9,453 bases of DNA, taken from Verrucomicrobiales bacterium (GTDB lineage Bacteria > Verrucomicrobiota > Verrucomicrobiia > Verrucomicrobiales > DEV007). Each line of letters starts with the position of its first letter. Positions within the stretch are counted from its first letter, which is position 1. Positions 1-6,424 of the stretch are shown piece by piece. Made by a program: the position numbers and the translations under genes. The notes beneath the pieces were generated by a model that searched no databases, was not told where the DNA came from, and was given only the letters and a program-made list of their open reading frames with translations. The stretch is taken from the NCBI GenBank assembly GCA_023253615.1, contig JALRFZ010000399.1, positions 1 through 9,453 on the forward strand, given 5' to 3'.

Positions 1-88
1 CACAAAGAATCACGGTTTCTCCTTCCTTCACACGACGCGCATACTCGGAGAAGTGAGTCTTGAACTCGTAGAGGTTCACGTTTGCCAT
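1..88 (-). CDS. Phd/YefM-type antitoxin, N-terminal fragment (runs off left edge)
   Basis: Reading the minus strand from ATG at 88-86 gives 29 residues starting MANVNLYEFKTHFSEYARRV and ending with KEGETVIL before the window ends. This is the usual start of Phd/YefM antitoxins: a short strand (VNLYE), a helix of the type 'K..FS......V', then a GE.V/I strand. Family members are small DNA-binding proteins of about 75-90 aa that neutralise a Doc, YoeB or PIN-type toxin and repress their own operon. The remaining two thirds and any toxin gene would lie to the left of the window. GGTGGAG abuts the ATG, so its spacing is poor for a Shine-Dalgarno. The gene is co-oriented with mutL, 72 bases downstream of the mutL stop. 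The family call rests on 29 residues only. Confidence 0.72.
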   Translation of the reverse strand, partial: MANVNLYEFKTHFSEYARRVKEGETVILC

Positions 89-97
89 CTCCACCCA

Positions 98-125
98 AGT
101 TCAACCTGGTCGAAAACCTGGTCAA
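98..125 (-). promoter_or_regulatory. Possible antitoxin promoter with overlapping 9-bp direct repeats
   Basis: On the minus strand a -35-like TTGACC (125-120) is followed after 16 bases by a weak -10-like TGAACT (103-98). Inside the same stretch the 9-mer GACCAGGTT occurs twice (123-115 and 111-103), 12 bases apart from start to start. Phd/YefM antitoxins bind repeats overlapping their own promoter, so an operator here would make sense. The -10 match is poor, and a start from it would leave almost no leader before the ATG at 88. This is a suggestion only. Confidence 0.25.
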
Positions 126-160
126 GTCGCGGTTTTGGCGAAGTCCGGGTGGAATCTCCC

Positions 161-2029
161 TCACGCCCGCCGTCCGAATTTCCGCTCCAGCTCGGCATAG
201 CCGATCTGGATCAAGGTCGGTCGGCCATGAGGACAGCAATACGGCATGTCGCATCGGAGGAGATCTTCGAGGAGCTTGCGCAACTCGGGCTCCTTGAGGG
301 TGTCGTTCGCCTTCACGGCGGCGCGGCAGACGGTGGTGGCGATGAGATCCTCGCCGAGGCGCAGGCTCGACATGCGGTCGCTCGCGACGCGGATTTCCTG
401 GATCACTTCATGGAGGAAGGCTTCGGGATCATCGCGCTTGAGGAAGGCGGGGAGGGCGTCGAGTTTCAGGGTGTTGCCGCCGAAGGGCTCGGCCCCGAAG
501 CCGAGGCGTTCCAGCGTCTCGAGGTGGCGCGAGACGAGATCGAAATCGCGCGGCGGCAGATCGACCATGAGCGGCGCGAGGAGCCGCTGCGAGGGGGCGC
601 CCTCCACCTCCATGCGGCGGCGGAGGTCTTCGAAAAGGACTCGCTCGTGGGCGGCGTGCTGGTCCATAAGGACGAGACCTTCCTTCGCCTCGAGGAGGAC
701 GTAAAGTTTTCCCAACACTCCGATAATCCGGTAGTCGGAGGCCTTGGGTTTTTCCTCGGCGATGGGAGCGGGCTCGACGGGCGCTGGCGGCTCCGGAATG
801 GGCTCGGTTTCGCGGGATGTGGCGGGAGCAGACAGGGTTGAATGGGGCGCTTGACCCTCTTCGGTCGGCGTCTGCTCGACCCGCTGGCGCTCCAGCGCGG
901 TGAAGAGCTGGGCGGGGCGCGGATCGAGACGCGGGGTGCTGTAGACCGTGGCGGGCTCGATCAATTCCTCCTGCACGATGAGCGGCTTCGGCGCACTGGA
1001 GGTGCCGGTGAGCCCGACGCCGGAGACGGGGCGCGTCATACGTTCGCGCAGGGTGCGGCTGACGGCGGCGACGATGGCATCCTGCACCGCGAAGCCATCG
1101 TGGAAGCGCACCTCGCGTTTGGCCGGGTGGACGTTCACATCGACGGCGGCGGGATCGGTCTCGAGAAAGAGAAAGGTCACGGGATACTGCCCCTTCATCA
1201 GGGCGGTGTGGTAGCCCTCGCGCATCGCGCGGGTGACGATGGCGGCCTCGACGGGGCGGACATTCAAGAAGGTGAGTTGCTGGCGCCGGTCGCTGCGTCC
1301 CATCCCGGGCGGTCCGATGAAACCACGCACTTTCACGCCCTTCTGCTCGAGCGGCTCGATTTCGAGGAGGCGCGAGGCAAGATCGTCGCCGACAAGACCT
1401 CCGATGCGCTCGCGCAGGCTCGTCGTGGCGGGGAGCTGGAAGGCGAGGCGCTCGTCGCGGACGAGGGAAAAGCGCACCCGCTCGTGGGCGATCGCCTGGG
1501 TTTTCAGGACTTGTTCGAGGTGGGCGTATTCGGTGGCCTCGGTGCGGAGGAATTTGCGGCGTGCCGGCAAGTTGAAAAAGAGAGAACGCACCTCGATCTG
1601 GGTGCCGGGAGGTTCGCCGCAGTCGTTGACGCGCTCGAGCTTGCCGCCGGTGACGATCACCTCGGTGCCGGTGAGGGCTCCGGGCTCGCGCGTGGCGAGG
1701 CGGAATTTCGCGACACTCGCGATGCTGGGGATGGCCTCGCCGCGGAAGCCGAGAGTGGTGATGGCACCGAGATCCTCCTTCGTGCGGATTTTCGAGGTGG
1801 CGTTCCGCTCGAGGCACATGAGGGCGTCGTCGCGGTTCATTCCGCAGCCGTCGTCGGTGACGCGGATCAGGGCGATGCCGCCGCGCTGCACCCGCACCTC
1901 GATGTTCGTGGCCCCGGCGTCGAGACTGTTCTCGACGAGCTCTTTCACGACCGAGGCGGGACGCTCCACCACCTCGCCGGCGGCGACCTGGCAGGCGAGG
2001 GCTTCGGGGAGGAGGCGGATTTTACCCAT
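161..2029 (-). CDS. mutL: DNA mismatch repair protein MutL (endonuclease type)
   Basis: Complete 622-aa MutL, a normal length. It couples mismatch recognition by MutS to strand removal. The N-terminal GHKL ATPase shows the Glu-Asn motif (E33 within ELVENSLDAGA), DDGCG at 59-63 and GFRGEA at 94-99, followed by the transducer domain ending in DVNVHPAKREVRF (297-309). A linker rich in Pro, Ala and Glu (about 340-430) joins the C-terminal dimerisation and nuclease domain. That domain has DQHAAHERVLFE at 456-467, which fits the metal-binding consensus DQHA(x)2E(x)4E. It also has VCRAAVKAND (567-576), CPHGRP (599-604) and the terminal FGR (618-620). All these motifs mark a nicking MutL, as found in bacteria without the MutH strand-discrimination system. 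The start at 2029 fits the family N-terminus (KIRxLPEALACQVAAGEVVERPASVVKEL-type opening). No Shine-Dalgarno precedes it, since the leader is pyrimidine-rich. It is divergent from the Fe-S carrier gene. Confidence 0.97.
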   Translation of the reverse strand: MGKIRLLPEALACQVAAGEVVERPASVVKELVENSLDAGATNIEVRVQRGGIALIRVTDDGCGMNRDDALMCLERNATSKIRTKEDLGAITTLGFRGEAIPSIASVAKFRLATREPGALTGTEVIVTGGKLERVNDCGEPPGTQIEVRSLFFNLPARRKFLRTEATEYAHLEQVLKTQAIAHERVRFSLVRDERLAFQLPATTSLRERIGGLVGDDLASRLLEIEPLEQKGVKVRGFIGPPGMGRSDRRQQLTFLNVRPVEAAIVTRAMREGYHTALMKGQYPVTFLFLETDPAAVDVNVHPAKREVRFHDGFAVQDAIVAAVSRTLRERMTRPVSGVGLTGTSSAPKPLIVQEELIEPATVYSTPRLDPRPAQLFTALERQRVEQTPTEEGQAPHSTLSAPATSRETEPIPEPPAPVEPAPIAEEKPKASDYRIIGVLGKLYVLLEAKEGLVLMDQHAAHERVLFEDLRRRMEVEGAPSQRLLAPLMVDLPPRDFDLVSRHLETLERLGFGAEPFGGNTLKLDALPAFLKRDDPEAFLHEVIQEIRVASDRMSSLRLGEDLIATTVCRAAVKANDTLKEPELRKLLEDLLRCDMPYCCPHGRPTLIQIGYAELERKFGRRA

Positions 2030-2143
2030 GGAGTGGAGGCAGGGAAGTGGCAGGGGAGGAATGGAAGGCGGCTCCGGCGGAGACGCAAGACCGTAATCCC
2101 TCTTTACCTTTTACTTTTCACTTTTCACCTTTTACTTTTCCCC
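2030..2143. promoter_or_regulatory. Divergent mutL / Fe-S carrier intergenic region
   Basis: This 114-base gap must hold the promoters of both divergent genes unless they are read from further away, but I see no convincing -35/-10 pair. Its composition is strongly strand-asymmetric. The left half (about 2030-2075) is almost all purine on the plus strand, and the right half (about 2097-2143) is almost all pyrimidine. As a result, each of the two mRNAs would have a pyrimidine-rich leader ending directly at its ATG, with no purine Shine-Dalgarno. The right half is occupied by a 7-bp tandem repeat, listed separately. Confidence 0.4.
2106..2140 (+). repeat. 7-bp tandem repeat, five units, directly before the Fe-S carrier start codon
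   Basis: Five contiguous heptamers, each A-C-(C/T)-T-T-T-(T/C): ACCTTTT, ACTTTTC, ACTTTTC, ACCTTTT, ACTTTTC. They occupy exactly 35 bases and end three bases (CCC) before the ATG at 2144, so they fill the position where a ribosome-binding site would be. Heptameric tandem repeats between genes are known in other bacteria, for example the STRR repeats of filamentous cyanobacteria. Whether this is a related class is unknown. Confidence 0.85.
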
Positions 2144-2539
2144 ATGATCGAACTCACCGATGCCGCCGCCGGGCACCTCCTCGACCTGCTCGGGGAAAAG
2201 GACTTTTCGCCGGAGGAAAAGGGTCTGCGCCTCTTTGTCGAAAAGGGGGGCTGCGCCGGGATGTCCTACGCGATGAAGATCGACGTGCCGGGCGGGGAAG
2301 ATGCCATTTTCACGAACGGCGCGGCCCGCGTCTTCGTCGACGCGGAGAGCCTGAAATACCTCGACGGCTGCCATCTCGACTACGTGGACGCGCTGAACGA
2401 CGCGGGCTTCAAGATCGAGAACCCCAACGCCGCCCGTAGTTGCGGCTGCGGCACCTCCTTCGAGCCGGCGGTGGCGGGAGCGGCCCCGGCCTACGATCCC
2501 GCGACGATGGACGGTGAGGTCTGCGGAGGGAACAACTGA
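2144..2539 (+). CDS. A-type iron-sulfur cluster carrier (HesB/IscA/ErpA family)
   Basis: 131-aa cytosolic protein that would receive [2Fe-2S] or [4Fe-4S] clusters and deliver them to apo-enzymes. The three invariant cluster-binding cysteines are present: C37 in EKGGCAGM, and C100 and C102 in SCGCGTSF. The core begins in the family manner (MIELTDAAAGHL) and keeps the conserved FVDAESLKYLDG and DYVDALNDAGFKIENPNA regions. About 23 residues follow the usual C-terminal end of the family (CGCGxSF), including one further cysteine, C127. The frame is open far upstream (to 842), but that part is antisense to mutL and lacks family similarity, so ATG 2144 is chosen from the protein alignment. The leader has no Shine-Dalgarno. 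The next gene starts 2 bases after the stop, so the two are probably co-transcribed. I cannot tell from sequence alone whether it is the IscA, ErpA or SufA type. Confidence 0.93.
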   Translation: MIELTDAAAGHLLDLLGEKDFSPEEKGLRLFVEKGGCAGMSYAMKIDVPGGEDAIFTNGAARVFVDAESLKYLDGCHLDYVDALNDAGFKIENPNAARSCGCGTSFEPAVAGAAPAYDPATMDGEVCGGNN

Positions 2540-2541
2540 AA

Positions 2542-3363
2542 ATGGAAACCCTCTCGGACCAGAGCCCGTTTTCCCGCCAATCCCGCGAGCAGGACGAGGG
2601 GTGCCACGCTTCCGGCAATTTCGTGATCTGGATCGCGGTGCTCGCGGTGTTGATCGGCCTGAATTTCGCCTCGTGGTCTTTCTGCATGTGGGTCTTCGGC
2701 CAGCCCGAGCACCCGATGAATTACCGGCTGCTGACGAAGCTGGAGCGGCTCGAGCCCATCCATGGTTTCACCCCGGTCTCGGCTCCGCGCGGCAAATTCG
2801 TCTCGGCGAAGGACCTCTACGCGCAGGTCTATCCGTTCGGCGACGACGAGCTCCGCGCCTACAACGGGATCCTGAAGCGATCGTACCTGAAGAACTACCT
2901 CGAGATTGACAACGTGACCTTTCTCTCGGGTGATTTCACCATGCTGGTGGTGCAAGCGATGGGGGAGGAGGACGTGTTCCCGGCCGGATACGTGATCCGC
3001 GCCCGATCGACCACTTTTCCGGATGCCATCGTCGATTTCGCCCTGCCCGCGGAGAAAACGCCGGAGCCATTCGAACTGGCGGAGGGCCAGGTGCTGAAGA
3101 TCGAGGAATCGACCACCTGTGCGGCCCTGCTCCACATCGACCGGATGGAGGACGGCACGATGGTCTTCACCGCCGTGCCGCTCGTGGAGCGTGAATACGT
3201 CTTCAACGATGCCGCGAAGATCGCGGTGATGCCGCCCCCCCTCATCCGCATCGAGCCCGAGCGCTGGCCCATCAGCGGCGACGCGGTGGCGATCGAGAGA
3301 AAGCCCGTCAGTCTCTCGCCCGAGGCGACGGAAGCGGCGGCGAAGGCGGATGGTGAGCGGTGA
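2542..3363 (+). CDS. Unrecognised single-pass membrane protein
   Basis: 273 aa that I do not recognise. A polar N-terminus of about 25 residues is followed by one hydrophobic segment (about 26-52, FVIWIAVLAVLIGLNFASW and on), with Trp and Cys residues at its outer end. A soluble domain of about 220 residues follows, presumably periplasmic. It has no obvious repeats or catalytic motif and contains alternating hydrophobic stretches (EIDNVTFLSGDFTMLVVQ, 121-138; MVFTAVPLVEREYVF, 207-221) that suggest beta structure. The C-terminus is Ala/Glu-rich. GGAGGG at 2525-2530 lies 11 bases before the ATG, inside the 3' end of the Fe-S carrier gene, and supports this start and translation in one operon with that gene. 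The last codons and the stop fall inside a 7-bp tandem repeat. It is convergent with the TPR gene. Coding capacity is likely real; function is unknown. Confidence 0.8.
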   Translation: METLSDQSPFSRQSREQDEGCHASGNFVIWIAVLAVLIGLNFASWSFCMWVFGQPEHPMNYRLLTKLERLEPIHGFTPVSAPRGKFVSAKDLYAQVYPFGDDELRAYNGILKRSYLKNYLEIDNVTFLSGDFTMLVVQAMGEEDVFPAGYVIRARSTTFPDAIVDFALPAEKTPEPFELAEGQVLKIEESTTCAALLHIDRMEDGTMVFTAVPLVEREYVFNDAAKIAVMPPPLIRIEPERWPISGDAVAIERKPVSLSPEATEAAAKADGER

Positions 3364-3379
3364 GCGGTGAGCGGTGAGA
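3352..3379. repeat. 7-bp tandem repeat, four units, across a stop codon
   Basis: Four contiguous heptamers, GGTGAGC three times and then GGTGAGA, covering 28 bases. The first unit and part of the second encode the last residues (Gly-Glu-Arg) and the TGA stop (3361-3363) of the membrane-protein gene. The rest lies in the 40-base gap before the convergent TPR gene. The unit sequence differs from the heptamer at 2106-2140, but the period is the same. Confidence 0.85.
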
Positions 3380-3403
3380 AGCTCGGATCTTGTCCGCCGT
3401 TTC

Positions 3404-5938
3404 TCAACACTCCTGATCCAGCGAGGCGGGTGCCTCGTAGTTCGGGTAGGCGGTGCTCAGTTCCTGCGTCAGCTCCGTCGCCTTGGTCTGGTTCCCGAGG
3501 GTGCGGTAGGCGTTGATGGCCTTGGTGAGGGCCTTCGGGGTGATCTCGGGATCCATGAAGATCTGGCTGACGACGAGATACTCCTTGGCGGCCTCCTCGA
3601 GGTCGCCGCTGGCGGCGGAGATGTCGCCGAGAAGGAGGCGGGCCTCGCCGTTGGTGCGCCCCTCTTTCTGCGAGCGGAGACTCTCCTGCGCGCTGTTGCG
3701 GGCGGCTTCGAAGTCGCGCAGGCAGAGCTGGGCGATGCCACGCGCGAGGTAGGCGGAGGCGCGCTCGCTGGGGCGCTCGGTCTGCACGAGGAAATGATCG
3801 TAGGCGGTGACGGCGTCGGCATGTTTCTTCAGCTTCGTCCGGCAATCGCCGATGAGGCGCCACACCGAGGGAGCGGTCTTTTCGGGCGCGGCGGGATCGG
3901 TGATGGAGGTGAGGAAAAACTCGGCGTCTTTCCAATCCTCCGTCTCGGCGAGTTTGCGGCCGAGATATTCGAGGATCTGCGGCGGGATGACGGTGCGCTT
4001 CGGCTGGGCCGGGGCGTCTTTTTCGTCTTCGTTCGCGGGGGCGTCCGCCGCAGGGGCCTTCTCGAGATAACGGCGCGCCTCGACCGCGAGCTTGGGGATG
4101 TCTTCGAGATGGTAATGGGCGATGACGATGCGCAGGGTGGTCTTGTCCTCGAGGCTGGGGTCCATCCCGCGGGCTTTGTCGAGCTCGACGAGGGCTTCCT
4201 CGTATCTCTCGAGATCGAAGTTGCCGACGCCGATCCAGTAGTGGGCTTCGCCGGCGCCCTGGGTATCGGGGAATTTGTCGAGCAGGTCCCCGTAGGCCTG
4301 GATCATCTCGGGGATCTTGCGCTGGTGCGCGTAGATGAGGGCGGTCTGCTGCAGGGCGAATTCGAGCTCGGGTGAATCGGGGTAGCGTTTGGCGATGTCG
4401 AGGTAGTCGCCGAGGGCGAAATCGTGATCCTCCTGCGACTGGTAGGCCATGGCCCGCTTGGCGAGGGCGGAGGAGGAGAGGGCGCTCTGGGAATGCTGCT
4501 GGATGAAACGCGAGAGGGTGAGGATGCCTTCGCTCGTCTCGCCTGCCTCGATCTCGGCCCAGCCCTGTTTGTAGAGGCGGGCTTCGTGGAATTTCTTGTC
4601 GACCTTGTCGAGCCGCACCTTGCGGTAGGCGGCGGCGGCATCGCCATAGTGTTTTTTGGCGAAATCGGAGCCGGCTCCGCTGGCGGAATTTTCAGCCTGG
4701 GCGAAATGCCATTCCCCGGCCATGAGCCAGGCCATGTCGATGAAGGAGCTCTGCGGATCGACCCGGGCCTGGCGCTCGGCGAAGGTCTTGGCGGCGGCGG
4801 GCAGTCCGGGATCGCCGTTCTGGTGCATGAGCTGCAGTTTGCGATATCCCGCCTCGATGCCTTCGGGTTTGTCGAAATACTTGCCCTCGACGAGCGAATA
4901 AAGACGCAGGGCGGATTCGTTGTCGCCCTTGATGCGGAAGGAATGCCCGACGATCAGCAGCATCTTGGCGCGCGACTCGTCGGGCGCGGTGTAGGCGCCG
5001 GTGTTGTAGAGGCCGATGACGCGGTCGTAATCCTCGCGGGAGAAGGCGTTGACGATGGCGCCGACCTGGGCGAGCGACTTCCAAGGACTGGTATCGGGGA
5101 ACTTGAGGGCCTCGGAGAGGAGTTGTTCGCTCAGCTCCGGTTGTCCCGCCTCGGCCGCCATGAGCCCGCCGCGGACGATGGCCTCTTCCTTGAACTCGGG
5201 GGTGGAGGCGCTTTTCGCGAGGGCTTGGAAGCGCTCGAGCGATTTCGGGGTGTCGCCGAGTTCGAAGAGAAGACGGGCGCTCTCGAGGAGGCAGCGCTCC
5301 TGGAAGGGATTTTCGGCACCGCCGGGTTTCGCGGCCATGACCTGCTCGAAGGTGGCGAGGGCTTCGCGCGCCTGACCGGTGAGCTGGAGACTGCGGGCGT
5401 AATAGAAAAGGGCCTGGTTTTTCGCGACGGCGTCCGAGAGCTCGTCTTTCGCGACCTTGAAATAGGCGAGGGCATTCCGGTAATCCTTCGCGTTGAAGCG
5501 CAGCACGGCGAGGCGATAGGCGGCGGAGCCGACGAAGGGACCTTTCTTGTATTGGTTGATGAGATAGTTGAAGGTCGTCACCGCATCTTCGGTCTGATTC
5601 ACCTTCAGATAACACTCGCCGAGGCGGAACCAGGCGATCTCGGCGCTGGGGCTGTCCGGCTGTTCGCGGATGAAGACCTGGTATTGCTGGGCGGCGAGGG
5701 CGAACTGTTCCCGGCTGTAGAGAAGGTCGGCGTAGGCGAGCGCGTCTTCGGTCGGCGAAGGGGCCGGGGTGGCGCGGGGCACGGGATTGGCGGTGACGGG
5801 AGCCGCGGGCGCGGGCGCCTGGGTGAAGGCGTGGGGCACGGAAGTGGCGGCGAGGAGCGCGAAGACGGGCAGGATCGACCGGCCGACGGAGCGGAGCCGG
5901 AGTCGGATCGGGTCTTTGGCTCTGGCGGACGGAGACAT
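3404..5938 (-). CDS. Exported TPR-repeat protein, third gene of the exbB-exbD operon
   Basis: 844 aa. A basic N-terminus (RLRLRSVGR) and a hydrophobic segment at 21-36 ending near HAFTQA (36-41) form a signal peptide, possibly uncleaved as the processing site is not clear-cut. A short Pro/Ala linker (about 41-62) follows. Most of the rest is helical TPR-like repeats, for example at about 65-100 (YADLLYSREQFALAAQQYQ), 103-130 and 139-165. They recur to the C-terminus with the typical small and large residue spacing (A..Y...L......A...Y). One acidic, Ala/Pro-rich loop of about 20 residues interrupts them in the last third. TPR arrays bind proteins. In Tol-Pal systems a smaller periplasmic TPR protein (CpoB/YbgF) has this operon position, so an envelope role driven by ExbBD is plausible but inferred. 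The start lies 29 bases after the exbD stop, with a weak ribosome site. It is not an enzyme as far as I can see. Confidence 0.88.
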   Translation of the reverse strand: MSPSARAKDPIRLRLRSVGRSILPVFALLAATSVPHAFTQAPAPAAPVTANPVPRATPAPSPTEDALAYADLLYSREQFALAAQQYQVFIREQPDSPSAEIAWFRLGECYLKVNQTEDAVTTFNYLINQYKKGPFVGSAAYRLAVLRFNAKDYRNALAYFKVAKDELSDAVAKNQALFYYARSLQLTGQAREALATFEQVMAAKPGGAENPFQERCLLESARLLFELGDTPKSLERFQALAKSASTPEFKEEAIVRGGLMAAEAGQPELSEQLLSEALKFPDTSPWKSLAQVGAIVNAFSREDYDRVIGLYNTGAYTAPDESRAKMLLIVGHSFRIKGDNESALRLYSLVEGKYFDKPEGIEAGYRKLQLMHQNGDPGLPAAAKTFAERQARVDPQSSFIDMAWLMAGEWHFAQAENSASGAGSDFAKKHYGDAAAAYRKVRLDKVDKKFHEARLYKQGWAEIEAGETSEGILTLSRFIQQHSQSALSSSALAKRAMAYQSQEDHDFALGDYLDIAKRYPDSPELEFALQQTALIYAHQRKIPEMIQAYGDLLDKFPDTQGAGEAHYWIGVGNFDLERYEEALVELDKARGMDPSLEDKTTLRIVIAHYHLEDIPKLAVEARRYLEKAPAADAPANEDEKDAPAQPKRTVIPPQILEYLGRKLAETEDWKDAEFFLTSITDPAAPEKTAPSVWRLIGDCRTKLKKHADAVTAYDHFLVQTERPSERASAYLARGIAQLCLRDFEAARNSAQESLRSQKEGRTNGEARLLLGDISAASGDLEEAAKEYLVVSQIFMDPEITPKALTKAINAYRTLGNQTKATELTQELSTAYPNYEAPASLDQEC

Positions 5939-5967
5939 GGATGCGGGAAAACGGCGCTCGGAGAAGG

Positions 5968-6384
5968 TTACGACTCGGGCTTGGTCGTGGCAAAGGCCAC
6001 GTTCCAGATCCCGGCCTCTTTCACGACATCGAGCACGTTGATGATGGATTGGAAATCAGCCTCCGACGAGCCGCGCAGGATCACGGCCTGGTCGGGATAG
6101 GCTCCGGAAATGGAACGGAGCTTCGCGAGGAGGTCGTCATGCCCGGTGACGAGACCGTTCAGGACGACGGTGCCGTCCTTGCGGACGTTGATGATGATCT
6201 CGCCCGCCTGGCGGTCCTTGTTCTCCGCCTGTTCGGCCGAGGGCACGGAGATGTCCATGTCGCGCTCGAAACGGGCGAATTGCCAGGTGACGATGAAGAA
6301 GATGAGGAGCTGGAAGACGACGTCGATCATCGGCGCGAGCTCGAGCTCGGTGCTCTGGTCGGCGTTGATTTCGCGGAAGCGCAT
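5968..6384 (-). CDS. exbD: Biopolymer transport protein ExbD/TolR family
   Basis: 138 aa, the usual length. It has a short cytoplasmic N-terminus (MRFREINADQSTELELAPM) and one membrane helix (about 18-36). The family's essential proton-carrying aspartate is D21 in LAPMIDVVFQLLIFFIV. A periplasmic domain follows, with the family's III.V..DG..V.NG pattern (63-77) and a C-terminal VILRGSSEADFQSIINVLD stretch. ExbD forms the core of the ExbB5-ExbD2 motor in the inner membrane, which turns proton flow into force on a periplasm-spanning partner. A CAGGA element about 9 bases before the ATG is a plausible ribosome site. It lies 40 bases after the exbB stop and 29 bases before the TPR gene, which is clearly one operon. 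Confidence 0.95.
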   Translation of the reverse strand: MRFREINADQSTELELAPMIDVVFQLLIFFIVTWQFARFERDMDISVPSAEQAENKDRQAGEIIINVRKDGTVVLNGLVTGHDDLLAKLRSISGAYPDQAVILRGSSEADFQSIINVLDVVKEAGIWNVAFATTKPES

Positions 6385-6424
6385 GGCGGATCGTCCTGGT
6401 GGGGTGGGGCGGAGGAGGCGCGGA

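Noticed and set aside
90..153. TCCACCC/GGGTGGA inverted repeat between mutL and the antitoxin as a terminator
   Set aside because: Seven-base arms with a 50-base loop and no T run. One arm overlaps the antitoxin's ribosome-site region, so it is likely chance.
842..2143. Long plus-strand open frame antisense to mutL, continuous with the Fe-S carrier gene (565 aa if read from 842)
   Set aside because: mutL on the other strand is unmistakable across this stretch. The antisense frame is open because of GC-rich codon use, and its translation is low-complexity Gly/Ala/Glu/Asp. Only the part from 2144 has family similarity.
3364..3403. Bidirectional terminator between the convergent membrane-protein and TPR genes
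   Set aside because: Only a 6-base TGAGAA/TTCTCA pairing with a long loop, and no T run on either strand. Too weak to call.
4424..6100. 558-aa plus-strand open frame opposite the TPR gene, and a similar one at 3374-4375
   Set aside because: Antisense shadows of the TPR gene. They are Gly/Glu-rich with no recognisable fold, while the minus-strand frame has a signal peptide and regular TPR spacing.
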